Notes: generated from the letters alone by a model not told the origin. 64,000 nucleotides of DNA from Verrucomicrobiales bacterium (GCA_016795505.1 JAEUHH010000006.1:1-64000); one strand, 5' to 3'; counted from the stretch's first letter, positions 25,790-34,756 are shown. Translations and numbers: made by a program.

Positions 25790-27193
25790 TCAGGCTTTCC
25801 GCAGCAGGATCGCCTCGGTATCGAAGGCGCCGGTGAGGACATCGCTCAGCACGACGATGGCATCGCCGGCGGAGACATCTCCCCTTTGGCGCAGGATCTC
25901 GACGGCTTGGTGGATGGTCTCCTCGGGCCGCTCGGAAAAAGTCATGAGGTGACCGGTCACGGCACGGTTCAGGCTGAGGGCCCGGCAGACGCGCTCGTCC
26001 GGGCAGAAGGCGTGGATCGGTGAGTGCACCGGCCGCTGGTGCGTCAGGTAGTCCGCCAGCACCCCGCGGGCGGTGAAAACGACGATTTTTGACCCGGGCA
26101 GCGAGTCCGCGAGCACCACGGCGGCTTTGACCGTCCGGTGTTTCTCGGTCGGCAACTCGATCTGGTCGCAGAAACGGGCACCCGGCTCCCGCTCCATGCG
26201 GCGCGCGATGCGGTCGAGCATTTCCACACATTTCACGGGATACTCACCGACGCTGGTCTCGCCACTGAGCATGACGGCGTCGGCCTGCTCGTAGATGGCA
26301 TTGGCGACGTCGGTGACTTCCGCGCGGGTGGGCACGGGATTGCCGATCATCGACTCCAGCATGTGGGTGGCGACGATGACTTTTCGGCCGACGCGGGCGC
26401 ATTCGCTGACGATGGCCCGCTGGACGACGGGCAATTCCTCCACATGCACCTCGATGCCGAGGTCGCCCCGTGCGACCATCACGGCGTCGGCGGCTTCGAC
26501 GATGCCGCGGAGGTGTTTTACGGCTTCTTGATCCTCGATCTTGGCCACGATGCGGGCGGCGGAGCCATGACGGGCGAGTTCCTCCCGCAGATCACCGATG
26601 TGCGCGGCATCGCGAACGAAACTGATGGCCACGTAATCCGCATCGACAGCCGCCGCCAGGGCAATGTCGGCGCGGTCCTTATCGGTGAGCGAGGGCAGGT
26701 TCACCCGTACGCCGGGCAGATTGATGTGCCGCCGGGAGCCCATGGCGCCCTCGGTGAGTGCCCGACCGATCAATCGCCCGGTCTCGCGGCGGATGATCTC
26801 GAAATGCAACACGCCATTGTCCACCAGCAGGGTGTCGCCCACGGACACATCGTCGGCCAGGCCGGTGTAGTTGGTCTCGGTGGACAGAGCCAGCCCGGCC
26901 GGCAGCCCGGCATTGCGGAACTCCACCTCGTCGCCGGGAACAATGGACAGCTTTTCTGGCAGGTCGCCGGTGCGGATGGACGGCCCCTGCAAATCGACCA
27001 GCACGGCCACCCGCCGGCCTGCCGAGGCGCTCTCCGCCCGCACCCGGTCGACCACGGTCCGCACCCAGTCATGCCGGGCATGGCTCATGTTCAGTCGGAC
27101 GACATTCACCCCGGCCCCGATGAGCATTCGGATGCCATCGGCGGTTTCAGTGGCGGGCCCGAGAGTGGCGATGATTTTGGTCTTGCGGGTCAT
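25790..27193 (-). CDS. pyk: Pyruvate kinase
   Basis: 467 aa. Last step of glycolysis, from phosphoenolpyruvate and ADP to pyruvate and ATP. TRKTKIIATLGPATETADGI is the N-terminal strand-loop. VRLNMSHARHDW carries the nucleotide-site residues, IVAKIEDQEAVKHL the catalytic Lys and Glu, and MVARGDLGIEV the Mg site. ATHMLESMIGNPVPTRAEVTDVANA is the interface signature. Full length for the family. It precedes the isomerase-like gene's 3' end on the same strand with a 42-bp gap, so the two may share a transcript. Confidence 0.96.
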   Translation of the reverse strand: MTRKTKIIATLGPATETADGIRMLIGAGVNVVRLNMSHARHDWVRTVVDRVRAESASAGRRVAVLVDLQGPSIRTGDLPEKLSIVPGDEVEFRNAGLPAGLALSTETNYTGLADDVSVGDTLLVDNGVLHFEIIRRETGRLIGRALTEGAMGSRRHINLPGVRVNLPSLTDKDRADIALAAAVDADYVAISFVRDAAHIGDLREELARHGSAARIVAKIEDQEAVKHLRGIVEAADAVMVARGDLGIEVHVEELPVVQRAIVSECARVGRKVIVATHMLESMIGNPVPTRAEVTDVANAIYEQADAVMLSGETSVGEYPVKCVEMLDRIARRMEREPGARFCDQIELPTEKHRTVKAAVVLADSLPGSKIVVFTARGVLADYLTHQRPVHSPIHAFCPDERVCRALSLNRAVTGHLMTFSERPEETIHQAVEILRQRGDVSAGDAIVVLSDVLTGAFDTEAILLRKA

Positions 27194-27235
27194 GACGCGA
27201 GCGGCGGGAATCAGGAAGAGACGGCGAAAAATCGA

Positions 27236-28150
27236 TCAGGCCACGCCGAGGAGGTTTTTCAGCAGCGCAAAATCCCGCGCCGTCGCCTCCAGCACGCGGG
27301 GCGTCACCGCCGGGTCGTCGTGGTCGAGATATTCGATGTGCAGGCTGACGGGGCCGGTGAAGCCGCTGTCCTTGACCAGTTCGTAGAAGCCGCGGTCCAC
27401 GCCACCCTCGCCGAGCGGGGCGATCACGGGCTTCTGATCCTCGCCCCAGCGGGGTTCCTTCACGTAAACCGAGTCGAGCCGGTCGCGCACCAGTGCCCAG
27501 TGCAGCGGCCAGCATTTGGAGCCCTCGATGGTGGCATGTCCGATGTCGAAGGCGACGCCTACCTCGGACGGATCGAATTCGCTGAGCAGTTCGGCCAGGT
27601 CCCACACCGGCGCGCCGAAGTAGGTCTTGCCCGAGTGATTTTGATAAACCGGTTTGATGCCGATCTCCTTGCAGAGGGCGACCAAGTCCCGCAGCCGCGG
27701 GCGGAACTCATCGAGCTGGGGCAGGATGGGTCGGGCGAGGTCGTAGGTGTAGTAGAGCATCCGGAAACGCTTCACCCCGAGCTTGGCGGCCGTGCGCAGC
27801 ACGGTTTCGGTGTGCTGTTCAGCGCTCACTTCGTTGATGCCCGACGTGAGGATGGTCATTTCCAACCCTTCTTTTTTGAGCGCTTCGATGAACTTCGGCA
27901 GGTCCTCCTCCACCCGCTCGGGCAGCACTTGGCCGCGCGGCCGGACCGGTGCCTCGACGCCGGCAAAGCCGAGTTTGGCGATGGCGCGGGCAGTCTCCTC
28001 GAAGCTGAGGTGCTGGATCACCTTGGTGAAGGTGCAGAACGTGTAGCGCCCGCCCTCGCCGGCGGCGGAGGCGGATGGAGCGGCGCCCAGCGCGGGAATC
28101 GAAGCGGCGGCAGCGGAAAGCGACTGTTTCAGGAAATGGCGGCGTTGCAT
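27236..28150 (-). CDS. Tat-exported sugar phosphate isomerase/epimerase-like TIM barrel
   Basis: 304 aa. MQRRHFLKQSLSAAAASIPAL is a twin-arginine signal. The rest is an AP endonuclease-2-type TIM barrel (YTFCTFTKVIQHLSFEETA, then VGVAFDIGHATIEG, then SLHIEYLDHDD) with the usual metal-binding Asp, His and Glu positions of hydroxypyruvate isomerase or xylose isomerase-like proteins. Substrate unknown, probably a sugar or sugar acid outside the cytoplasm. It is divergent from the DUF6807 gene across 56 bp, which suggests shared control and a shared carbohydrate role. Confidence 0.83.
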   Translation of the reverse strand: MQRRHFLKQSLSAAAASIPALGAAPSASAAGEGGRYTFCTFTKVIQHLSFEETARAIAKLGFAGVEAPVRPRGQVLPERVEEDLPKFIEALKKEGLEMTILTSGINEVSAEQHTETVLRTAAKLGVKRFRMLYYTYDLARPILPQLDEFRPRLRDLVALCKEIGIKPVYQNHSGKTYFGAPVWDLAELLSEFDPSEVGVAFDIGHATIEGSKCWPLHWALVRDRLDSVYVKEPRWGEDQKPVIAPLGEGGVDRGFYELVKDSGFTGPVSLHIEYLDHDDPAVTPRVLEATARDFALLKNLLGVA

Positions 28151-28206
28151 GGCCCGGCAGCGTATCCGGTCTTGCTCCGGCGGACAAGTCTGGGGATACT
28201 GCCGAC

Positions 28207-29262
28207 ATGCGGCACCACTTTTCACCCTCACCGACGTTTCCGATCGCCGCCGCGGTCGGGCTGGGGCTGCTCGCCTCCCTCCTGTTTCCCATGAAAGCCA
28301 GCAGCCAGATCAGTATCGGAGGCGGCTCGACCATCTCTTCAGGCGGCTGGTCGCTGACCGGCACCGATCCGATCGAGATCCGGTGGGCGGGCGAAGTGGT
28401 GACGGTCTACCAGACATCGGCGAGCCTGCCGAAGCCCTTTTTCTATCCGCTGATCGGTCCCACCGGCGAAAACGTAACCCGTCACTACCCGATGAAGGAA
28501 GGCGTGGCTCATGAGGCCACCGACCACCTCCACCACCGCTCGCTGTGGTTTGGCATCGGCAGCGTCAATGGCCTCGATTTCTGGCACGAGCCGGGCAGCC
28601 AGGGGAAGGAAGGCACGAAATTTGGCCGCACCGTCCACACCGGCCTCAGCAGCACCCAGATCAAAGGCCAGGAAAAAGCCATCGTCCTCAAGACCGGCAC
28701 CGACTGGCTCGATCACCAGACCGGGGCCAAAATCTGTCAGGACCGTCGCACCATTCGTCTGGAATGCCGCGACGATGGGGGCTTTGCCCTCGATTTCACG
28801 GTCACCCTCGAAGCCAGTGAAGGCGACGTGACCCTGCGCGACACCGAGGAGTGCGGGCTGGCCATCCGCATGATGCCCTCCCTGCAACTCGAAGGTCCCG
28901 CCGCCAAGGGTGCCGCCCGCAACAGTGAAGGCGTGACCGGCCGGGACGTGTGGGGACGCCGGGCTCGCTGGGTCTCCTACGATGGCGAGGATTCCCAGGG
29001 GCGGGCGCTCGGTATTGCGCTCTTTGATCATCCCACCAGCTTCCGGCATCCCACGTGGTGGCATGCCCGGCACTACGGCCTCTGTTCGAGCGGCCCCTTT
29101 GGCCAAGGACACTTCGAAAAGGACGCCCCGAAGACAGCCGGCGACCACCTCATCCGCCAGGGCGACAGCCTGACCCTGCGCTACCGCGTGCTCATCCACG
29201 CCGGCAAGGCCGACGCGGGCAAACTGGAGGAAGAGTTTCGGGTGTTTGCCGATACGAAGTAA
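28207..29262 (+). CDS. DUF6807 (PmoA-like) exported protein
   Basis: 351 aa. Signal peptide FPIAAAVGLGLLASLLFPMKASSQ. The mature body is the PmoA/DUF6807 family: FFYPLIGPTGENVTRHYPM, then HLHHRSLWFGIGSVNGLDFW, then VSYDGED. Family members are found in sugar-utilising clusters of Bacteroidetes, Planctomycetes and Verrucomicrobia, often next to isomerase/epimerase-like genes as here. The molecular activity is not established. The HLHHRSLWF stretch resembles a ligand-binding site. It is followed after 5 bp by a small membrane protein. Confidence 0.85.
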   Translation: MRHHFSPSPTFPIAAAVGLGLLASLLFPMKASSQISIGGGSTISSGGWSLTGTDPIEIRWAGEVVTVYQTSASLPKPFFYPLIGPTGENVTRHYPMKEGVAHEATDHLHHRSLWFGIGSVNGLDFWHEPGSQGKEGTKFGRTVHTGLSSTQIKGQEKAIVLKTGTDWLDHQTGAKICQDRRTIRLECRDDGGFALDFTVTLEASEGDVTLRDTEECGLAIRMMPSLQLEGPAAKGAARNSEGVTGRDVWGRRARWVSYDGEDSQGRALGIALFDHPTSFRHPTWWHARHYGLCSSGPFGQGHFEKDAPKTAGDHLIRQGDSLTLRYRVLIHAGKADAGKLEEEFRVFADTK

Positions 29263-29267
29263 GGGAG

Positions 29268-29669
29268 ATGAAGGATTTCCGCCCGGGTTTTCGGCTGTCC
29301 CTGCTGGACGCGATCGTCCTGGCGGTGGGAGGCACCGCGGCGGCATTTGCCTATCCGATGCTTCCCGAAGCGGCGTTTCTGACCGTTTTCGTCGTGGGGC
29401 ACTTCTTTCTTTTCTGCAATGTTTTCCGCATTGGGAGAAAATCGGAGTTGTACTGGGCCGGCACGTTCATTGCCTCGGCGGGCTCTACCATCGTGTTTGG
29501 GATGCCTGGTTGGATCATCGTCGCAGCTTTCTCACTCGGCCTGGCCGCCTGTTTCATCGGGTGGGAAATGCGTCTCCCCTCCTATCACGGCATTGGCTGG
29601 CGGCGGCTCAATCCGGGGCTGGAAGAGTGGTGGCGGCGCCAGTCGGACGAGTCGGCAACACAGCAATGA
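29268..29669 (+). CDS. Small integral membrane protein
   Basis: 133 aa with three to four hydrophobic helices (AIVLAVGGTAAAFAYPM, AAFLTVFVVGHFFLFCNVF, LYWAGTFIASAGSTIVFG, WIIVAAFSLGLAACFIGW) and a basic/Trp-rich C-terminal tail. The start ATG 29268 is preceded by AAGGGAG, a good ribosome-binding site, and is 5 bp after the DUF6807 stop, so it is probably in the same operon. I do not recognise the family. Confidence 0.75.
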   Translation: MKDFRPGFRLSLLDAIVLAVGGTAAAFAYPMLPEAAFLTVFVVGHFFLFCNVFRIGRKSELYWAGTFIASAGSTIVFGMPGWIIVAAFSLGLAACFIGWEMRLPSYHGIGWRRLNPGLEEWWRRQSDESATQQ

Positions 29670-29735
29670 CTCTTGCAGGGACGGGCCCTTCGTTGGAGCA
29701 TTGAGCCGGACTCACTCATTTTCCCACTCATCATC

Positions 29736-30290
29736 ATGCCCATCATCCCCCCCGACTGGCGGCCCGTCGCTTTCAAGGAATGGCAGGTCGTCTGCGATGC
29801 CCTCGAAAGTGGTGAACAAGCCATCATCCTCCGCAAAGGCGGCATTTCCGAAGGCAAGCTCGGCTTCCAATGGCTCCACGAGCGCTTTTTCCTGTTCCCC
29901 ACCTTTTTCCACGAGCAGGTCGAGCAAGTGAAACCCGATGCCGCCGACCAGCCGCGCAGCTTCCGCCCTCAACGGGCCGGGGGCGAGGAAATCGAGATCC
30001 GGCTTTTCGCCGAAACGATCGAGACCAGCCGTCTGACCGATTGGGAAGCGATCACCGCCCTGGCTCCGGAGCACATCTGGACGGAGCAGACCATCCGCGA
30101 GCGCTACGAGTGGGGCGACGAGGAATTCGGCATCAGCCTGGCCCGTCTGCGCATTTATCGCCTGCCGGAACCGTGGGTGCTGCGCGACCGGGCCGGATTT
30201 GGCGGCTGCCGCTCGTGGATCGGTCTCCCAGCCGACGAGCACTCCGACCTCCCGGGCCTGCTCGCCACCGCCGTGCCGGTCACGACCTGA
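29736..30290 (+). CDS. DUF1802 family protein
   Basis: 184 aa, cytoplasmic. It begins PPDWRPVAFKEWQVVCDALE, followed by AIILRKGGISEGK and FFLFPTFFHEQ, which define DUF1802. Members are found widely in bacteria and archaea, have no known activity, and sometimes sit beside nucleic-acid enzymes. It follows the small membrane protein gene by 66 bp and converges with the PQQ-like propeller gene (16-bp gap). Confidence 0.85.
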   Translation: MPIIPPDWRPVAFKEWQVVCDALESGEQAIILRKGGISEGKLGFQWLHERFFLFPTFFHEQVEQVKPDAADQPRSFRPQRAGGEEIEIRLFAETIETSRLTDWEAITALAPEHIWTEQTIRERYEWGDEEFGISLARLRIYRLPEPWVLRDRAGFGGCRSWIGLPADEHSDLPGLLATAVPVTT

Positions 30291-30306
30291 TCGATCGCCA
30301 GGCGCC

Positions 30307-31581
30307 TCACTCGGTCACCGCGTAGCACATCAGCTTCTCCTGTTCGCGCAGGTAGAGCCGGCCATCGACCACCACGGGGTGGGCCCAGCTTTTGCCTTTC
30401 TGAAAGGCGGGCTTGAACTGACCCTTCAGGTTGTAGCCCTTGGTGGTGGCCTCGATCAGCGCCACCACGCCGTCCTCGTAGCGGAAAATCAGGTCGCTGC
30501 CCGCCATCAGGATCGCCGCGGAACCCGATCCGGGACCGCGCTGGTCGCCACCCCACACGATCTTGCCGCTGGCCAACTCCACGCAGACGGGAAAGCCGTT
30601 GTTGTGCGCGTGGCCCATGTAAACGTGGCCGTCCTTCAGGATCATCCCGCCATGGTGATTCTGCAGCACTTTGCCATCGAGGAAATACTGCTCCTCGGCC
30701 TTCACTCCGTCGCCGTCCTTGACCAATTTCAGCAGCGCCGAGCCCGTGCCATAGCCGGTCGAGCAAAACACGTAGTCATCCTGCACCAGTGGCGTCGGGA
30801 TGTTCGCTGTGCCGTTGGCCACGTTGTTGTAATGCCACAGCGGCTTCCCGTCCTCGGCCCGCACGCCAACCGCCCCACGGCCGGTGACCTGCACGTATTG
30901 CTTCACCCCGGCGCCCTGGGAGATCACGATCGACGAATAGCCGGCGCCATCCTTGCCCTTCTTCCCCGCCTCGGCCGGGGCCGGCGCGCGCCAGATTTCC
31001 GCTCCGGTCTTCTTGTCGAGGGCCACCATCATCGCCTCCGCCCCGCCGGGCGTGCAGATGAGACGGTCACCATCGATGAGCGGGGACTCGCTGAAGCCCC
31101 AGCCGCTCATCATCACGCCGCCGAAGTCCTTGGCGAAGTTTTTCTTCCACACCACCTCGCCCGTCTCCGCCCGGGCACAGACGAGATCGCCAGCCAGGCC
31201 GATGGCATAGACCAGGTCGCCATCCACCTGCGGCGATCCATTGCTGTGGCCACCGGTACCGAAGACCGTGGTCCACAACGGCTTGCCATCGGTGGCGGAA
31301 AAGGCGAACAATGCCTCGCCGTCCTTGGTCTTGCCGAGGGTGAAAATCCGGCCGTCCGCCACGGCGACGCTGGAGTATCCCTGACCGCAACCTTCCGCCT
31401 GCCACAGCAGCTTCGGGCCGCCCTCCGGCCAAGCCTTCACGCCTTCCGGCGAGATGCCGTCGCGATTCGGCCCGCGCCAGCCCGGCCAATCCTTGGCGGA
31501 GGCGCGGTCAATCAGACTGCCGCCCAGAATCAGGCTGACGGCGAGGAGGGGCGTTGGAAATTGAGACGGGCGGATTTTCAT
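30307..31581 (-). CDS. Exported PQQ-like beta-propeller protein
   Basis: 424 aa. Signal peptide PTPLLAVSLILGGSLIDRASA. The mature domain starts WPGWRGPNRDGIS, the typical opening of the outer-membrane-associated PQQ-like propellers of Planctomycetes and Verrucomicrobia. It contains several blades with the PQQ motif (GEVVWKKNF, GAEIWRAPA, GKIVWGGDQ). No dehydrogenase active site is visible, so it is probably a scaffold or binding protein like BamB rather than an enzyme. Possible co-function with the neighbouring carbohydrate genes is inference. Confidence 0.87.
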   Translation of the reverse strand: MKIRPSQFPTPLLAVSLILGGSLIDRASAKDWPGWRGPNRDGISPEGVKAWPEGGPKLLWQAEGCGQGYSSVAVADGRIFTLGKTKDGEALFAFSATDGKPLWTTVFGTGGHSNGSPQVDGDLVYAIGLAGDLVCARAETGEVVWKKNFAKDFGGVMMSGWGFSESPLIDGDRLICTPGGAEAMMVALDKKTGAEIWRAPAPAEAGKKGKDGAGYSSIVISQGAGVKQYVQVTGRGAVGVRAEDGKPLWHYNNVANGTANIPTPLVQDDYVFCSTGYGTGSALLKLVKDGDGVKAEEQYFLDGKVLQNHHGGMILKDGHVYMGHAHNNGFPVCVELASGKIVWGGDQRGPGSGSAAILMAGSDLIFRYEDGVVALIEATTKGYNLKGQFKPAFQKGKSWAHPVVVDGRLYLREQEKLMCYAVTE

Positions 31582-31684
31582 GGTCGAAAACAGGAAGAAG
31601 TTTGGGAAACGACCGGAGATTGCCGGGATTCGTCGCTAAAATCGAGCAAAATCCGGAGCCTTACGCCATCGCGGGCCAGGCGAA

Positions 31685-31712
31685 GGCCACGCATTTTTCG
31701 CTTGAGCCACCG
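31685..31712 (+). repeat. 28-bp direct repeat, left copy
   Basis: The 28-bp sequence starting GGCCACGCATTTTTCG and ending GAGCCACCG is repeated perfectly at 32858-32885. The two copies bracket one AT-richer gene. The left copy sits in the intergenic space downstream of the divergent start of the propeller gene. Confidence 0.9.
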
Positions 31713-31819
31713 AACTGCCTTTCGTCATGACGGGAATGCCGTCCCCAGGGCTGACCACCAAAAATCCGGTTTCAAACCACGGCCCGCAAGCGTAGTCTGC
31801 GCCTGTCCAAACCACCGCA

Positions 31820-32713
31820 TTGAATGACGGAATCCAACTCGAGATCGACTTCCGAACCGGAATGCCAACCGCCATCGTCGGCGACAATGCTTCGGACGCC
31901 GTCCGACAGGCTTGCCAATCCCTCAACCGCGAGCGAACGCGCGGCCTCTTGGCAATCGCTCAGCAAACTCCACCCGGCGAATCGATTCCGGCTGATGTTT
32001 GGACAACCGCTTTTGAAAGCGCTGCAAGAGAATGGGAAGTCCCACCCATCCGACTGAGCCACCTGGGCATCGTTCGCGATTCCGACGGCTTCCTTGTCTC
32101 AAACAGCTTGCGCGCCCTGCCTCCAGGGGCTGAAGCGCAGCCCTATGCAGACGATGCAACCCGCGTCGTTTACAAATTGTTCGACCTCCGAGAAAATGGA
32201 TCTCTCGGAAAGAAGCTCGTTTTCAACGATTCCGAGGACGGTTTCGAAGTCGATGTGGCCGATGCGACTTGGATCGACGTGCTGGAAAAGATCTCTCTTT
32301 TGAACTCGGGCGGTGGTCTGCCGACCGAGATAGTGGGGTTGTCCGACAGCGGCGATTTCCTGATCGCCAAGCAACCCATGGCAAGCCCATGGATGGATTT
32401 TTTAGCCGATCGGGAGGTCGCAGAAGACCGCATGTGCGGAATACTCCCCATCGGAGGAGGACTGAGGCAACGCGTCTTCGTCACCTGGGTCGATGATGTG
32501 TTTTGGCTGGTTGGCGATCTGCACGATCGAAATATCATGCGGGATTCCGCCGGCGTGCCAGCGATCATCGACGCCTTGGCAGGCAAAGTGACTCCAAAGG
32601 CACGAAAGAGGCTGTTTTGGCTAAACAGGGCTTGCGAAGATGCCAAATCATTTCGCGAGAACGGTTCAAAACCCCAGAATCCGATGTGGGAAGTGTGCGA
32701 CGATCAACTTTGA
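31820..32713 (+). CDS. Kinase-like ORFan protein bracketed by direct repeats
   Basis: 297 aa from a TTG start (ATG at 31862 is an alternative). Two segments resemble the protein-kinase/aminoglycoside-phosphotransferase fold. The first is a beta-3-like VVYKLF (K119). The second is GDLHDRNIMRDSAG (232-245), giving D-x4-N catalytic-loop spacing, followed by PAIIDALAG with a possible metal Asp. Between them, EIVGLSDSGDFLIAKQPMA looks like the hinge. I do not recognise a named family; 'polyvalent' phage-associated kinase-like domains are similar in outline. The DNA is much less GC-rich than its neighbours. Together with the flanking 28-bp repeat, this marks it as an acquired unit. Kinase activity is inference. 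Confidence 0.55.
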   Translation: MNDGIQLEIDFRTGMPTAIVGDNASDAVRQACQSLNRERTRGLLAIAQQTPPGESIPADVWTTAFESAAREWEVPPIRLSHLGIVRDSDGFLVSNSLRALPPGAEAQPYADDATRVVYKLFDLRENGSLGKKLVFNDSEDGFEVDVADATWIDVLEKISLLNSGGGLPTEIVGLSDSGDFLIAKQPMASPWMDFLADREVAEDRMCGILPIGGGLRQRVFVTWVDDVFWLVGDLHDRNIMRDSAGVPAIIDALAGKVTPKARKRLFWLNRACEDAKSFRENGSKPQNPMWEVCDDQL

Positions 32714-32857
32714 ACAATCAGCCCGTCCTCCCTTGCCGAGGAGGGAGCCGGAGGTTTTCACAGCGACCGGATCAAGCAACGCACCGGTGCGAAAAATGAT
32801 CCCATCGGCGCTCAGTTCTGTCCGTTTTTCTCACCTTCAGGTGAAATCCAAACTTTT

Positions 32858-32885
32858 GGCCACGCATTTTTCGCTTGAGCCACCG
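32858..32885 (+). repeat. 28-bp direct repeat, right copy
   Basis: Perfect copy of 31685-31712, lying 27 bp before the SGNH hydrolase start codon. It suggests that this promoter-proximal sequence was duplicated when the 1.17-kb unit arrived. Confidence 0.9.
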
Positions 32886-32911
32886 GCCGCCCCACCGCCA
32901 TCCTGTCGGCC

Positions 32912-33559
32912 ATGCAAAAGACCATCCTCTGCTTCGGCGACTCGAACACCTGGGGATTCATCCCCGGGAGCGATTGCGAGCGTTACGCACCCGGCATCCG
33001 CTGGCCTGGCGTGATGGCAGCGGCGCTCGGGTCCGGCTATCGCATCGTCGAGGAAGCCCAGAATGGCCGCATGACCGCCTGGGACGATCCCACGGAGCCG
33101 TTCGTCAACAAGTGCGGCGCCACCCACCTGCCGGTCGTGCTGGAATCGCAAAAGCCGATCGACCTCGCCATCCTCATGCTGGGCACCAACGACCTGAAGA
33201 ACCACATGAATCACAATGCCTGGGCCATCGCCGAGGGCATGGGCGCACTGGTGGACATCGTCCTCGCCAGCGACTCCGGACCGGCAAAATCCGCCCCCCG
33301 CGTACTCGTCGTCGCGCCTGTGCCGGTGCATCCCGAGGCGAAATGCCCCTTTGGCCGCCTTTTCGACCGTGCCGCGCCCCTGTCCCGCGAGCTGGCGGCC
33401 GCCTACCGCGAGATCGCCGACGACCGGGCCGTGGCGTTCCTCGATGCCGGCGCCCACGCGAGTTGCCCGGCGACTGACTGCATCCACATCGACGACACCG
33501 GCCACGCCGCCATCGGCCGGGCCATGGCCGACGCGGTGCGCCGGCTGCTAGCAGACTGA
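32912..33559 (+). CDS. SGNH/GDSL hydrolase, arylesterase-like
   Basis: 215 aa. ILCFGDSNTWG (block I, catalytic Ser in GDSN), then the EEAQNGRMTAW region (block II Gly), LMLGTNDLK (block III Asn in GTND), and DCIHIDDTGHA (block V with Asp and His) complete the SGNH catalytic set. No signal peptide, so cytoplasmic. Related proteins cleave acetyl or acyl esters on sugars or xenobiotics. It converges with dcd. Its 5' region carries the right copy of the 28-bp repeat. Confidence 0.92.
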   Translation: MQKTILCFGDSNTWGFIPGSDCERYAPGIRWPGVMAAALGSGYRIVEEAQNGRMTAWDDPTEPFVNKCGATHLPVVLESQKPIDLAILMLGTNDLKNHMNHNAWAIAEGMGALVDIVLASDSGPAKSAPRVLVVAPVPVHPEAKCPFGRLFDRAAPLSRELAAAYREIADDRAVAFLDAGAHASCPATDCIHIDDTGHAAIGRAMADAVRRLLAD

Positions 33560-33574
33560 TCGCGAACTGCCGGA

Positions 33575-34111
33575 TCAGAATTTGTTGCGCCACATCATCG
33601 ACTCGACCGGCAGTGGCGTGCGCTGGTTGTATTTGGCCGAGACCTTGGTGCTGTAGGGCGTGAGCACCTCGCCCTGGACGAGAAAATAGATCAACTGCCC
33701 GATCGGCATGCCTTCATAGACCCGCACCGGCTGCTTCACGGAGATCTCCAGCGTCCAGTGGTTGCAAAAACCCACGTCGCCCTTGCCGGCGGTAGCGTGG
33801 ATGTCGATGCCGAGCCGTCCCACGGACGATTTGCCCTCCAAAAAGGGCACCGCGTGGTGACTCTCGGTGTATTCGATGGTCGATCCGAGATAGTTGATCT
33901 GCGGCTCCAGCACGTAGCCCTCCGGCGGGATCTCGAAATGGTCGATCTCATTGTGAGCGCGGGCATCCAGCACGCGGTTCCGGTAGGTCGCGAGATGCCG
34001 GCTCAAATGCACGTCATAGCTGTTGGTGCCCAGACAATCGCGGTCGTAGGGCTCGATCACGATGTCTCCCCGCTGCATGGCGGAGAGGATTTCGGCGTCG
34101 GAAAGGATCAT
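33575..34111 (-). CDS. dcd: dCTP deaminase
   Basis: 178 aa, start MILSDAEILSAM chosen over one 4 codons upstream. It deaminates dCTP to dUTP for thymidylate synthesis. IEPYDRDCLGTNSYDVHLS and EGKSSVGRLGIDIHATAGKGDVGF are the homotrimeric dUTPase/dCTP-deaminase motifs, the latter with the catalytic Glu and the nucleotide loop. A REP-like repeat lies just upstream of its start. Confidence 0.94.
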   Translation of the reverse strand: MILSDAEILSAMQRGDIVIEPYDRDCLGTNSYDVHLSRHLATYRNRVLDARAHNEIDHFEIPPEGYVLEPQINYLGSTIEYTESHHAVPFLEGKSSVGRLGIDIHATAGKGDVGFCNHWTLEISVKQPVRVYEGMPIGQLIYFLVQGEVLTPYSTKVSAKYNQRTPLPVESMMWRNKF

Positions 34112-34113
34112 GA

Positions 34114-34163
34114 CTCCGATCAAACAGGGTTCGGTCTCCGAGTCAACCCTGTTGTCTCGGAAA
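34114..34163. repeat. REP/BIME-like intergenic repeat, copy 4 (inverted pair)
   Basis: Left half GATCAAACAGGGTTCGG and right half CAACCCTGTTGTC are inverted with respect to each other, so AACAGGGTT/AACCCTGTT form a 9-bp stem. It lies between dcd and the upstream membrane-protein gene. Confidence 0.72.
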
Positions 34164-34180
34164 TACGGGCGCCGCGGGGC

Positions 34181-34756
34181 TCAGTAAAACAGCGCCGCGC
34201 ACACCGTGACCGCGAGTCCATAGCCGAGACCGGCGAGGCAGAGAGGCTTCCACCGACCCGGCTCGGCCAGCGCCCAGGCGATCTGGTCCCGCATCAGATA
34301 GGGCATCCCGACCCAGAACATCCCGAGCACGATCCAGACGTAAGCCAGCGCCACCAGGAGCAGCCGGCTCACCGGCGGTTCGAGGAAGGCCGCATCGAGC
34401 ACGGGACAGGCCGCCAGGATGAGGAAAAAGCCGATCGCCCGCACGGCGAGGAATTCCTTCACATAGATCGAAACGCCGAAGAATCCGGCGATTAGGATGG
34501 CCTGGACGGGATGCTCCAGATTGTAAAATTCGCCGAGATCCATTTCGGACCATACCAGCAGCGCCCAGGCAAAATCGATGGCGAGGATGGCCACGCCGAT
34601 CCGCTCATTCCGCGGCAGGGCGGTGAGGAATCCGGTCAATTTGTCCCGGTTGGCGAAGGCGTAGGCATGGGCCGCCATGAGGGCGATCCCCACGACCCAG
34701 CCCACCGTCTTCAGGGACAGGTCGTCGTAGAGAAACTGGTAGAGGGCGGCGGTCAT
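34181..34756 (-). CDS. Integral membrane protein, unknown
   Basis: 191 aa with about five to six hydrophobic helices (VGWVVGIALMAAHAYAFA, VAILAIDFAWALLVW, AILIAGFFGVSIYVKEFL, IGFFLILAACPVLDAAFL, LLLVALAYVWIVLGMFWVG, LGYGLAVTVCAALFY). No known transporter or enzyme motif is visible. It is transcribed toward dcd, with a REP-like repeat between them. Family unknown to me. Confidence 0.72.
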   Translation of the reverse strand: MTAALYQFLYDDLSLKTVGWVVGIALMAAHAYAFANRDKLTGFLTALPRNERIGVAILAIDFAWALLVWSEMDLGEFYNLEHPVQAILIAGFFGVSIYVKEFLAVRAIGFFLILAACPVLDAAFLEPPVSRLLLVALAYVWIVLGMFWVGMPYLMRDQIAWALAEPGRWKPLCLAGLGYGLAVTVCAALFY

